A stretch of 39,040 bases of DNA from Candidatus Stahliibacteriota bacterium. Its GTDB lineage: Bacteria > Hydrothermota > Tepidihabitantia > SM23-42. The translations under genes and the position numbers were made by a program. A model generated the notes under the pieces. The model was not told where the DNA came from. It worked only from the letters and a program-made list of their open reading frames with translations, and searched no databases. Positions 30,566 to 38,558 of the stretch are shown here, in pieces. Positions within the stretch are counted from its first letter, which is position 1, and the number at the start of each line of letters is the position of its first letter. The stretch spans positions 1 to 39,040 of the forward strand of contig SOIY01000229.1 of the NCBI GenBank assembly GCA_004376785.1, given 5' to 3'.

Positions 30566-31961
30566 TAGAACCTCCTTTTTTAACTACAATTTTTTTCTCT
30601 GTTACTTCTTCATCTAGACTCCATCTAGCCTGATCATATATTTTTACATCACTAATTACTCCTTTTATTTCTTTCCCCGGTTTAATTGATTCATTAGGTG
30701 GTGCAGCGTCCATCTTGAGTCTAATTCCACGAAATCTGTCAGAAGACAAACTTTTGATTGATAAATCTTGTCCTGAATTGCCTATATCAATTATAGGTGG
30801 AGAATCTTGGCCAAGAGTATGACGATTAACAAGAACAGCACTTTCATTAAGTGGATTTATAGTAGACTCAGCAGGTGTAGTTACAGCAAAACTAGACGCT
30901 TTCTCATAATCATCATGGTGTCTGAATTTCTTTTTCTTTTTAACAGAGGATCTTAATTTAAGTTTAAATACAATTTTCTCACACAGAGCTGCCGCAGAAC
31001 GGCTGCCGAGATACCTACCTTTTATTTTTCTGGCTCTATCTTCAGTGTAGACCATAGGGTCAGCACTTATTTTTTTGAGATAGATACCAAAGTCTTTTCT
31101 AGCCGTCGAAATAATCAGGCTATGTAACTCATCAGGTGTTAGTTTCTTAAGCATTGATGGAAAAAATCTGAGATTTACATTACCATCCTGACCAAGCATT
31201 ATTTTAGTATATATCTTACTACTTTGTTGTTTTACTTTATTACTTTTCCTTTGTTTCAGGTAATTTTGATTGGCCTGGTCTATTGATATGCCTAAACTCC
31301 ATCCTCGCTTTGTGTATTTTCTAAATCTTTCAGTAAGTTTTGAGTGGTAGTTAGCAACACGTATTATTCTATTTTTACAATCATCTAACGCTGATTTGAT
31401 AACTTCAAATATCTTGCCATGTCTATCGATAGCAACACCACAAAATATAAAATCAACTGCACGTACTATACTTAATGCATCACTCAATGGGTCATCTGTT
31501 TTTTCCATAGCCTGTATGATTTGAACATGTTTGTTGCCGACAGTTTCAAATGCTACTACGTCAGAAACGTTTCTGTAAGATTTTTTAGATTTATCCAGAG
31601 AAGATTTTTTAAATTGGGGTGGGGGAACGTGGTAACCAACCGCGCGAGGAGGATGCCACTTGCCTCTATTAGGCGATTTTGATCTAAATTCTTTACGGCT
31701 AAAATCAGTCTCACTTATTGTATTTCCTGCAATCTGTTTCCATTTTGAGGAGTTGGCAAATCTTTTGCACAGCTTCATAAATTCGAAATGTGATACTGCT
31801 ATATCCAAATCACCATTAGCAGGTAATCCTGAGATAATAGAAGTTATAGAGCTACCATATACTACTGCGTTATCAGTTAACATGGTGCTTATATTATCAA
31901 ATCGTTCATCAATAATTTCAACGATAAACGGTTGCTCTATTGTTTTAAGATATTGTTCCAT
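30558..31961 (-). CDS. Pol-beta-type nucleotidyltransferase with C-terminal tail
   Basis: 467 residues. The head has VVYGSSITSIISGLPANGDL then DIAV: Gly36-Ser37 and Asp51-x-Asp53 are the NTase signature. A following Asp-rich helix contains DPLSDALSIVRAVDFIFCG and IDRHGKIFEVIKSALDDC, typical of the small phage/viral NTase group. Such enzymes transfer a nucleoside monophosphate to RNA, protein or a small molecule. The last 150 residues are basic then Ser/Thr-rich and end in VTEKKIVVKKGGSNE, probably disordered. It lies between the GGCT and C26 genes, so it may adenylylate a substrate or protein of the amidoligase pathway. Inference only. Confidence 0.75.
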   Translation of the reverse strand: MEQYLKTIEQPFIVEIIDERFDNISTMLTDNAVVYGSSITSIISGLPANGDLDIAVSHFEFMKLCKRFANSSKWKQIAGNTISETDFSRKEFRSKSPNRGKWHPPRAVGYHVPPPQFKKSSLDKSKKSYRNVSDVVAFETVGNKHVQIIQAMEKTDDPLSDALSIVRAVDFIFCGVAIDRHGKIFEVIKSALDDCKNRIIRVANYHSKLTERFRKYTKRGWSLGISIDQANQNYLKQRKSNKVKQQSSKIYTKIMLGQDGNVNLRFFPSMLKKLTPDELHSLIISTARKDFGIYLKKISADPMVYTEDRARKIKGRYLGSRSAAALCEKIVFKLKLRSSVKKKKKFRHHDDYEKASSFAVTTPAESTINPLNESAVLVNRHTLGQDSPPIIDIGNSGQDLSIKSLSSDRFRGIRLKMDAAPPNESIKPGKEIKGVISDVKIYDQARWSLDEEVTEKKIVVKKGGSNE

Positions 31962-32208
31962 TACCCTTCCTTGTATCAGTTACTGATAATCCCATAAGTG
32001 TATACCCCTGAGCTTTATAGACTTCCTCGAATGTAATGAATCCATACTCAAGTACCCAAGTACTTATGGGTGAAATTCCATTATCTATTATCTTTTCCCT
32101 TAACCTTTTTACTATATCCCTAGCTTCTGTTAAGTTGAAACTTTTATAGATAAGACATTCTGCGTCGTCATCACACAGTCTGAATTCTATCGTCCATCTT
32201 TTTGTCAT
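31945..32208 (-). CDS. Hypothetical protein, 87 residues
   Basis: I start at the ATG at 32208 (MTKRWTIEFRLCDDDAEC), which overlaps the C26 stop as TAATG and gives coupled translation; the longer frame would read through the C26 gene end. The product is a small alpha/beta protein (SFNLTEARDIVKRLREKI) with no family known to me. Its 3' end overlaps the nucleotidyltransferase start by 17 bases. Confidence 0.6.
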   Translation of the reverse strand: MTKRWTIEFRLCDDDAECLIYKSFNLTEARDIVKRLREKIIDNGISPISTWVLEYGFITFEEVYKAQGYTLMGLSVTDTRKGNGTIS

Positions 32209-32957
32209 TATTCTTTGCCGAAGTGATTTATAAGTAAATTGTGATCCTTTAGTTCTTCCGGATGCCATTGTACGCCAGCTATCTTACTTTTGCCCCAATT
32301 TCTAAAGATGATACCTTCTCCAACAACTCCCACTTCGTCAGCGCCAAGACCACGTGTTGCCCAAGCCGTCAACTGTAAGGTAGGTGTAACCATTGATGTC
32401 TTTTCTAACTCTTTTTCATCTTTGTGAACATGCAGATACTGATGATGCATACTATTTACCGGCATAAAATCTACTGTTTTCTTTTTGGCGCCGCCGTATA
32501 ATAAATCCGTCCTGGCTTTGACGTAGTGAGACGGAATAGTTCTTGATAAACCAAGTTCAGAGGTTGCCGCATGACTACTTATGTGTTGCTGATATTGTAA
32601 GTCTGTACCTGTTTTTGGATTCTTAAGAATGTACTCTCTTACCATCAATTGAAAGCCTCTGCAGATACCAAAGATAGGTCGTTCAGCTTTGAAGAAAGCC
32701 CAGAACAATTCTCTTTCAAATGCATCTTTTTCAGGATCAGTAGCATGGGAGCCCCAATTATTATCACCATAAAAGATTGGGTCAATGTCTTTACCACCAG
32801 GTAGAAGTAGACCGAATTTGCCTTGAGCCAACTCCTTTGTTTTGTTTTGCGGTACCGCTATTAATGGTACGTGTCCAGCATCGGCTATATAATCAATATA
32901 GGCTTTGTTGATTTGATATGTAGACTTTTCAGGCCCTGCAGGTATAACAATAACCAT
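32208..32957 (-). CDS. Class I GATase-like peptidase (C26 family), paralogue 2
   Basis: 249 residues: LLLPGGKDIDPIFYGD, FGICRGFQLMVREY with Cys99 as nucleophile, the substrate loop NSMHHQYLHVHKDE, and IAGVQWHPEELKDH (His and Glu of the triad). It shares the fold and motifs with 28975-29688 but is distinctly diverged, so the two probably act on different gamma-glutamyl compounds. It follows the amidoligase gene by one base, and is coupled to the 87-residue orphan. It may remove gamma-glutamyl groups added by the ligase. Confidence 0.9.
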   Translation of the reverse strand: MVIVIPAGPEKSTYQINKAYIDYIADAGHVPLIAVPQNKTKELAQGKFGLLLPGGKDIDPIFYGDNNWGSHATDPEKDAFERELFWAFFKAERPIFGICRGFQLMVREYILKNPKTGTDLQYQQHISSHAATSELGLSRTIPSHYVKARTDLLYGGAKKKTVDFMPVNSMHHQYLHVHKDEKELEKTSMVTPTLQLTAWATRGLGADEVGVVGEGIIFRNWGKSKIAGVQWHPEELKDHNLLINHFGKE

Positions 32958-32958
32958 T

Positions 32959-33867
32959 TTATAACCCCCATTCTTCTTTTACAGTTTTATATTTTTTTAT
33001 ATTATCTTTACATAGTTCAAACAAATCTTTTGAGTCTTCACTAAGATGTTGTTCTACGTGCTGCTTTATGATCTCAGTTGCCTTTATAATCCTTCCATTA
33101 TTTATAACATCTTGTAGTATGTACTCTGTTATTGAGTCTAAAATCCCCCTCAATTTACCAGAGCTAACCAAAGTTAATGCATCTTTTGTCAATGAATCCA
33201 TCAACATTACTAGCTCGGGAGATTTCATCCAATAGTTGCTTAATACTCTGTACTCAACGCCATAATCAGTAGGTCTATGACAACCGGCTTTCCCATAAAG
33301 CTCTTTCCGTTTGGTTGCTGCTAAAGAGTCATCCAATACTGTGGAAATTATACCATGGAGTAAATCCATCGCTTTAACAGTATCTATCTTTCCTTTAAAC
33401 TCCATTAAAAATTCTAAGCCCACAATCGGTGTCTTCTTGTCATCAAGACAACCAACGTGGATGTGGGCTCCACAACTTCTGAATGTAGAATCCTCACACC
33501 ATGGCTTTTCGTTTTCTTCCAATAGATATGCACTAAAATCAGGATCACAGCCAAATTCGCAAGCTTCTGGATCGGTCAACTCACTTTCTTCAAAAGTAGC
33601 TGAAGGTTCCACTACTAACTCGTGCCCATCAGGAATTATATCAAGAGTATCTTTTAAACAATCCTTTACCTTATCTACAAAATCTTTACCGCTTTTTGCT
33701 GGTACAGTAGCAAACTCGACAGCTACATTATCTCTCTGTACTGTTCCACCAGATGGAAGCATTGCAGGTTCATGTTTCGATCCTTTTATGAAGGGAATGG
33801 CTGATACGTATTTGCTTCCCTTTTTTAAGAAGAATTCAGGATCTGTTCCAATAGTATGTCTCTTCAT
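32959..33867 (-). CDS. GS-like amidoligase (COOH-NH2 ligase type 2), compact
   Basis: 302 residues and the clearest member of the phiEco32-like amidoligase type: HTIGTDPEFFLKKG at the N-terminus (metal Glu), TVQRDNVAVEFATVPAKSG, EFGCDPDFSAYLLEE, FRSCGAHIHVGCLDDKK (metal/ATP His) and GVEYRVLSNYWMKSPE (catalytic strand). There is no AbrB-like N-terminus, unlike the paralogues at 12203 and 18673. It should use ATP to join an amine to a carboxylate. Co-directional with C26, NTase and GGCT genes, it is the ligase of the smaller cluster. Highly reliable family call; substrate unknown. Confidence 0.93.
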   Translation of the reverse strand: MKRHTIGTDPEFFLKKGSKYVSAIPFIKGSKHEPAMLPSGGTVQRDNVAVEFATVPAKSGKDFVDKVKDCLKDTLDIIPDGHELVVEPSATFEESELTDPEACEFGCDPDFSAYLLEENEKPWCEDSTFRSCGAHIHVGCLDDKKTPIVGLEFLMEFKGKIDTVKAMDLLHGIISTVLDDSLAATKRKELYGKAGCHRPTDYGVEYRVLSNYWMKSPELVMLMDSLTKDALTLVSSGKLRGILDSITEYILQDVINNGRIIKATEIIKQHVEQHLSEDSKDLFELCKDNIKKYKTVKEEWGL

Positions 33868-33873
33868 TTTGTG

Positions 33874-34602
33874 TTATGTTATTCCTCCTAATATCTTTTT
33901 AAATTTGTCCTTAAGTTTTTCATCTGCTATAGTATTTGAACATAGTGCTACTACACCCGAGCGACTATGAAAATTTCCAATTAGTGTATCTCCAAACAGA
34001 ATCTTATCTTTTTGCTTAAACATCAACAGATTCCTGTTTTCCAAGGTAGCATGTATGTATTTATACACACCTTTTAAATATCTGATATCGTTAATGTTGT
34101 TAACTTTCGTATCATTAATCAACTTCTCGTAGGCTTTTGTTAATTCTTTCTCATTTTTAAATTCTATTTTCCTGCATCCTAATCTTATTAACAATGTATA
34201 TAAAGAAATCAATACTGAAGATTGTGTCCATTCTCCCGGCCCAAGAAATATGTACATGTCATCTACTTTAGTTATTTTAGATCTTGGTGTAAGTCCAGCA
34301 ACTTTTTCATAATGATTAACAAGTTGCAATGAATATTTTATTACTTCATCAAGGTTAACACCTTTTATCAACAACCTTGTCTTCTTCAAATCTATTTTTG
34401 GATCTTCTTTAGGAAGATAACAGAAACCATAAATTTTATCTTCTTTTCCAGTCAATTGATTTCTAACGGCATCTTGGAGGAAGTCTCTACATTTAATCCA
34501 AGTATGACACATTTCACTTTTAACTGATAAAAAAGCAAAGTACATACCTGTAGGTTGGTATTCCTCACTTAGAGATTTAGTAGGGTAAAGTTTTACTTTC
34601 AT
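33874..34602 (-). CDS. Orphan protein, 242 residues, paired with 36858-37673
   Basis: No known motif. The segment DDMYIFLGPGEWTQSSVLIS, then LYTLLIRLGCRK and KAYEKLINDTK, resembles IFYYFEGSKKWVKSPNILSL, then MLLIRVSSSL, in the 271-residue protein at 36858-37673. Both continue with a helix ending in Y-L-K, a basic helix and a C-terminal L-K-D/K-F-K-K region. They therefore seem paralogous, probably sharing a fold for binding a small molecule or nucleic acid. It overlaps the RNA-ligase-like gene upstream by 26 bases. Confidence 0.65.
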   Translation of the reverse strand: MKVKLYPTKSLSEEYQPTGMYFAFLSVKSEMCHTWIKCRDFLQDAVRNQLTGKEDKIYGFCYLPKEDPKIDLKKTRLLIKGVNLDEVIKYSLQLVNHYEKVAGLTPRSKITKVDDMYIFLGPGEWTQSSVLISLYTLLIRLGCRKIEFKNEKELTKAYEKLINDTKVNNINDIRYLKGVYKYIHATLENRNLLMFKQKDKILFGDTLIGNFHSRSGVVALCSNTIADEKLKDKFKKILGGIT

Positions 34603-35767
34603 AAGTGTAATCTGCTTTCAAATATCTATTAATAGCTTCAAACTCCTTTTCGTATTTCCCTTTGGTAATGTTTATCAATCTGTGAGGAGATAGTTTCTTA
34701 ATCCCCTCTCTAAATGTTTTTATTTGTTTATTTTTATACATAAATAACAAATGGCTCAGTGGATACGGAGGAACTGCTCTTGCAAACTCCGCTGGTTCAT
34801 TCATAAGATGCTGAATCGACGTCCATATTACCGTTAAGTCCTGCCAAACTTTCTCCATTGTTTTATCAAATAAAAGTAGAAAGTCGGCATATTTTGGGAA
34901 CGCTTTTGAAACTACCACTAGATCTACATTATCTTTACATGATAAAAATATTTTAGCTATGTGGATAGGCTCTATACGATCTTCGACCTCACCAGCAGCT
35001 TTAATACTATAATATAAAGAATCTGATAGTTTAATTCTTATTCCATTCTTGCTTAATATAACACCTCTGGTTGGTATTCTATTACAAGACATAAATGTTG
35101 ATAAAGATCTCCTACCAACGATTTCTCTATGTCTTGGTCTATCAAAACCTAGGCACTCTGAAATATCATCTACTACAAACGGGTCAAGTTCTTTACCTGT
35201 TTCTTTATCGATTATTGTCAATAAATATAACTTAAGTGCTGAACTTGGCCATACAGTTTTGTATTCTTTAGAAATAAAGTCAAATACGTAGATATAATTT
35301 TTATTTTCGTTAAATGCTGAGGTCCAGCATTTGTCAGGACTTCTACCAATAGTCTTTTTTACATCAATAGTATAGTCAACATCGTTAATACTATCTTTAG
35401 CAGCTACAGACCAGACACCCATATAGTGAAATATAATAATCATCATACCAGCCGTCATCTCTTCTATGTTACTTCTATATAGCTTGAAACCTTCCGGTAA
35501 ATTTTCAATCCCTCTTGCATTATAATGGTGATCCAGTCCTTTAGATAACAGAGTGTAGCTTTCGTCCAAGATAAGGCCATTTGCTTCTCGCACTAATGGA
35601 TTGTTTATATCAGAATGCTTACCTTTGTTATAAATATATACCTTAGATTTCTTCGAGTAATTATGCAAATAGTCATCTGTAATACTTAGAGATAATTTTT
35701 CTTTAAGGTAGACATTTGCTTCCTCAATAGAATTAAAGCACGATATAAACTCTTGAATTTTAAGCAT
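34577..35767 (-). CDS. RNA ligase-like protein lacking the nucleotidyl lysine motif
   Basis: 396 residues resembling T4 Rnl1-type ligases: NNPLVREANGLILDE (residues 56-69), GLDHHYNARGI in the place of the F-N-x-G-E strand, YIYVFDFIS (158-166, motif IIIa), RGVIL (234-238, motif IV) and IRIKLSDSLYY (243-253, motif V). At motif I, where KxDG supplies the AMP-bound Lys, the protein reads EEMTAG at 102-107, so Lys, Asp and Gly are all changed. It is therefore probably not an active ligase; it may bind RNA ends or have a new role. The C-terminal 130 residues are helical. Frameshift is excluded because the frame is open throughout. Confidence 0.7.
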   Translation of the reverse strand: MLKIQEFISCFNSIEEANVYLKEKLSLSITDDYLHNYSKKSKVYIYNKGKHSDINNPLVREANGLILDESYTLLSKGLDHHYNARGIENLPEGFKLYRSNIEEMTAGMMIIIFHYMGVWSVAAKDSINDVDYTIDVKKTIGRSPDKCWTSAFNENKNYIYVFDFISKEYKTVWPSSALKLYLLTIIDKETGKELDPFVVDDISECLGFDRPRHREIVGRRSLSTFMSCNRIPTRGVILSKNGIRIKLSDSLYYSIKAAGEVEDRIEPIHIAKIFLSCKDNVDLVVVSKAFPKYADFLLLFDKTMEKVWQDLTVIWTSIQHLMNEPAEFARAVPPYPLSHLLFMYKNKQIKTFREGIKKLSPHRLINITKGKYEKEFEAINRYLKADYTYESKTLPY

Positions 35768-35782
35768 CTTAATTACCTTATT

Positions 35783-35813
35783 ATTTTACTAAGTAAAATC
35801 ATATAGGTATGAT
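35783..35813. terminator. Paired inverted repeats, possible bidirectional terminator
   Basis: ATTTTACT/AGTAAAAT (35783-35799, one-base centre) is directly followed by ATCATA-TAGG-TATGAT (35798-35813) and, on the plus strand, a run of eight T. It lies in the 70-base gap between the transglycosylase and RNA-ligase-like genes. AT-rich stems are weak, so a terminator role is uncertain; a dyad protein-binding site is possible. Confidence 0.35.
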
Positions 35814-35837
35814 ATTTTTTTTCAAAAAGTATCAACC

Positions 35838-36845
35838 TTATCGTAAAGGTGTAGTGTTTTTCAGCAGATTAGTAGGAATTATAACTGGAACCCCTATTTG
35901 CATTTGCTTAGGTATAATATTTGGATTTGCTTCTGATATTTTTCGCCAGTTATTTACATTACCAGTATACCAATTGGCAAGTAGACCAAGGGTCTCCCCC
36001 TTTTTTACGATATGGGTAAACAGTATATTACTTTTTACTTTGGCAGGAATTTTTGCCTCAATTGTCTCGTTATCGACCTTTGTCTCGTTACCAACCTTTA
36101 TTTTAGTATCAGCTATATCTTTCTTATCTTCTTCTTCCTCTTCTGATACTTTTATATCGCTGAATGATTTGAATACGATGAACTTGCCCATTGATTCATA
36201 CACCTGCTTGATATAGGGATGGCTGCCGCCAACATATTTAAATAATGCTTTACGCATATCGTTATCGGTAGCATCAAGATACCTTCTTAAAATTCTAACT
36301 CCACTATCTATACCTATTTCTATATCATGCAAATCATATTTACTTGAAAGCCCAAGCTCTTTCACCCAAATCCTAGGCATTACTTGCATTGCCCCTCTTG
36401 CCCCTTTTGGGCTAATAGCAAACGGATTAAAGTGAGACTCAACTTCTGTAACTGCAATTACTGCTACGAAAGGCACATTATGAATAGTGCTTTTCTCGAT
36501 AATACGAATAGCCATTTCTTCAGCTATAAGCGGAGCGACCGTTTTATAGTATGTCAATATATAGTTCTTTATATTATCTTTTTCTTGCATCTTTTTTGCT
36601 CTTAATCTTCTAACCATTTTTTGAAGTTGTGAACGTTCTTCTGTTAAGAGCTTTATTGACTCTGTTTGTTCCTTAACCACGTTGGATATTTGTTTGATGT
36701 TATTCCTTAAGTCAGCCTTAGTTTTTTCTTTTGACATTGCACCACATATTAAGGCCGTAACGATAACCATTATTACTAACAAACCTAAAATATATTTTCC
36801 ATTATCAGAAAACCATTTACAAAATTTATCAATTACCTTTTTCAT
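35838..36845 (-). CDS. Membrane-anchored lytic transglycosylase with LysM
   Basis: 335 residues: a membrane segment at about 18-36 (YILGLLVIMVIVTALICG), a coiled coil to about 90, then an SLT domain with TEVESHFNPFAISPKGARG, where Glu136 is the catalytic acid, and AMQVMP. Next comes an acidic linker with KVGNETKVDNET, and a C-terminal LysM repeat (THIVKKGETLGLLANWYTGN to IIP). It should cut peptidoglycan while held in the inner membrane and bound to it by LysM. It could aid entry, release or remodelling of the host wall. It is the only envelope-active enzyme in the window. ATG with AAAGGAG upstream. Confidence 0.9.
   Translation of the reverse strand: MKKVIDKFCKWFSDNGKYILGLLVIMVIVTALICGAMSKEKTKADLRNNIKQISNVVKEQTESIKLLTEERSQLQKMVRRLRAKKMQEKDNIKNYILTYYKTVAPLIAEEMAIRIIEKSTIHNVPFVAVIAVTEVESHFNPFAISPKGARGAMQVMPRIWVKELGLSSKYDLHDIEIGIDSGVRILRRYLDATDNDMRKALFKYVGGSHPYIKQVYESMGKFIVFKSFSDIKVSEEEEEDKKDIADTKIKVGNETKVDNETIEAKIPAKVKSNILFTHIVKKGETLGLLANWYTGNVNNWRKISEANPNIIPKQMQIGVPVIIPTNLLKNTTPLR
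36062..36097 (-). repeat. Tandem 18-base coding repeat
   Basis: Two adjacent 18-base units (36062-36079 and 36080-36097) differ at a few positions and encode K-V-G-N-E-T and K-V-D-N-E-T in the transglycosylase linker. It is a recent in-frame duplication in a flexible segment. Confidence 0.7.
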
Positions 36846-36857
36846 TTTTTTCTCCTT

Positions 36858-37673
36858 TTATACTTCCCAAGATTTTAATATTTCGTTTTCTTTTAAAACT
36901 TTAGCGAACTTTTTACGTAAATCTAGATCTTTAACGAAAAGATCACATAAAGTATTTATTCCTTCATTAAACAGAGATGACTTGGTATCTGGTAGATACA
37001 GATCTCGCATAGATATTTTACCAAATAGTCTGTCGTAATATTTTAGTGCCAACAACCAACGTTTGTAATGTGTTTTCAAATAACTTACGTACATAGTATT
37101 ATTATTATTACATAAGCTTTTGTGAAACCCATCAAGTGTTCCAAACTCTGTATGTTTTTTCAAAGATGAACTAACTCTAATCAATAACATAAACAAAGAA
37201 AGTATGTTAGGACTTTTTACCCATTTTTTGCTGCCTTCAAAGTAATAAAATATATGATTTTCATTTAATTGTTTACATTCCGGCAAGTAAATCTTTGTTA
37301 ATGGCCATTTGAATTCTTTTTCGATTATATTTATTATTTTGAGACTGACCGCCATTTCTTTATCGTATTCTACTTTACGATGTTCAACAAGGCTTCTTTG
37401 CCTTTTAGTTAACTTACGACTGTCGCTAAATCCAATTAATTTATTGTATGATAGTAATCTAAGTTTTTTTACATCAAACTTTTCTTTATGGGTAAAATTA
37501 TTTCTCAGATGGTCACAAACTATCTCTCTACACGACTCCGGTAAAAGGTTTAGTTTTATTTTATTTTCCTTTATTGGGTCGTATACAAGAGAAAATATAT
37601 TCTTGCTCATATACAGATTGTTTCTTAGACAAGACATTTGCTCTTTGCCTAAAATTAATTGCAAATTATTCAT
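36858..37673 (-). CDS. Orphan protein, 271 residues, paired with 33874-34602
   Basis: See the relation to the 242-residue protein at 33874-34602: the middle (HIFYYFEGSKKW, PNILSLFMLLIRV) and the order of helices agree. The N-terminal 110 residues are basic (KLTKRQRSLVEHRKVEYDKE). The C-terminus (LFVKDLDLRKKFAKVLKENE) is helical. The ATG overlaps the stop of the gene at 37670-38098 as ATGA. No catalytic motif seen; nucleic-acid contact is possible from the basic charge. Confidence 0.6.
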   Translation of the reverse strand: MNNLQLILGKEQMSCLRNNLYMSKNIFSLVYDPIKENKIKLNLLPESCREIVCDHLRNNFTHKEKFDVKKLRLLSYNKLIGFSDSRKLTKRQRSLVEHRKVEYDKEMAVSLKIINIIEKEFKWPLTKIYLPECKQLNENHIFYYFEGSKKWVKSPNILSLFMLLIRVSSSLKKHTEFGTLDGFHKSLCNNNNTMYVSYLKTHYKRWLLALKYYDRLFGKISMRDLYLPDTKSSLFNEGINTLCDLFVKDLDLRKKFAKVLKENEILKSWEV

Positions 37674-38098
37674 TTTAATATTAACATTCCTTTAATCGAT
37701 CTAGTAGTAGAATTAGGAAACAATTTAAATCCATAATGAGGTAGATGATCAGCAGCACATTCTATATCAGTATCAACTATTATCCTCTTTTTTTTGTAGG
37801 TTTTTGCAAATTTTATGAGACCGTCTATTGCCAAATAAAGGTAACCATCAATTACGTTCTTTTGGGTACCCACAAAAGAGGATGGTGTAATATCCGACAC
37901 TAATATTGTACTACCATGTTTCTGTGAATATAGATAACAGTCAAACAAGTGCTCGACTTGGTTACCAATGTACAAATTTATTTTATATGGTATAGAATTT
38001 AATTCTGTTGCTGCTTCCCAACCATTCTTCACAGTTAATACAACTCTACCGTCCTCCTTCATTTTTTCAATGACAGATGGTGCTAATTGTTTAAACAT
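37670..38098 (-). CDS. Hypothetical protein, possibly GNAT-like, 142 residues
   Basis: MFKQLAPSVIEKMKEDGRVV and later KKRIIVDTDIECAADHLPHY with GFKLFPNST. The last part (helix, then a Gly-Phe-Lys strand and a hydrophobic strand) resembles the C-terminal half of GNAT acyltransferases, but the R/Q-x-x-G-x-G/A CoA loop is not evident. The call is weak; it may be an unrelated alpha/beta protein. Confidence 0.5.
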   Translation of the reverse strand: MFKQLAPSVIEKMKEDGRVVLTVKNGWEAATELNSIPYKINLYIGNQVEHLFDCYLYSQKHGSTILVSDITPSSFVGTQKNVIDGYLYLAIDGLIKFAKTYKKKRIIVDTDIECAADHLPHYGFKLFPNSTTRSIKGMLILK

Positions 38099-38156
38099 TT
38101 ATAATTTGCCTTTCAATATTTTTTTTCTTTCCAGAAAATATGTTTCAACCATGATA

Positions 38157-38171
38157 CTTTGTTGAACAAAG
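38157..38171. other. Perfect dyad in intergenic gap
   Basis: CTTTGTT-G-AACAAAG (7+1+7 bases) is the only notable structure in the 114-base gap 38099-38212, about 60 bases upstream of the start at 38098. It could be an operator or part of a leader. Confidence 0.3.
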
Positions 38172-38212
38172 CCTCATTATAGATTTTTTGTTAAAAAGAT
38201 CCAATATGATGA

Positions 38213-38542
38213 TTATTTAAAGGCTTTAAACTCGTCCTCAATAAATTTGAAGACTTGGATAATGGCAGGAACTTCAATATAAAGAGCCACAATTCTTTTT
38301 AACCATTCATCGAGAGTATCGCATGCAAAAGATAATTCATTATTTAACTTATCCACGAGTACGGTTTCATCATTAGTATATTCTATGTTGAGGATTTTTT
38401 CTATTTCGGGTAATATTTTTTTCATTGTGTTTCTGAAATCAATCCTCTTCTGATGCTCTTTTGCCTTTTTTGCTGCATTTTTACCACTATGAAGAGTACC
38501 ATCAGTGGTTCTATACGAAAATTCTCTTTTTATTTTATTCAT
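38213..38542 (-). CDS. Hypothetical helical protein, 109 residues
   Basis: MNKIKREFSYRTTDGTLHSG, then KNAAKKAKEHQKRIDFRN and helices (KILPEIEKILNIEYTNDE, SFACDTLDEWLKRIVALYIE). A basic front and a helical, acidic rear. AAGGG lies about 11 bases before the ATG. No family recognised. Confidence 0.6.
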   Translation of the reverse strand: MNKIKREFSYRTTDGTLHSGKNAAKKAKEHQKRIDFRNTMKKILPEIEKILNIEYTNDETVLVDKLNNELSFACDTLDEWLKRIVALYIEVPAIIQVFKFIEDEFKAFK

Positions 38543-38558
38543 GATTTTATAACCCTTT

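Noticed and set aside
33311..33970. 219-codon open frame on the plus strand
   Set aside because: It lies antisense to the clear amidoligase 32959-33867, has no family motif and no good ribosome site; a shadow frame.
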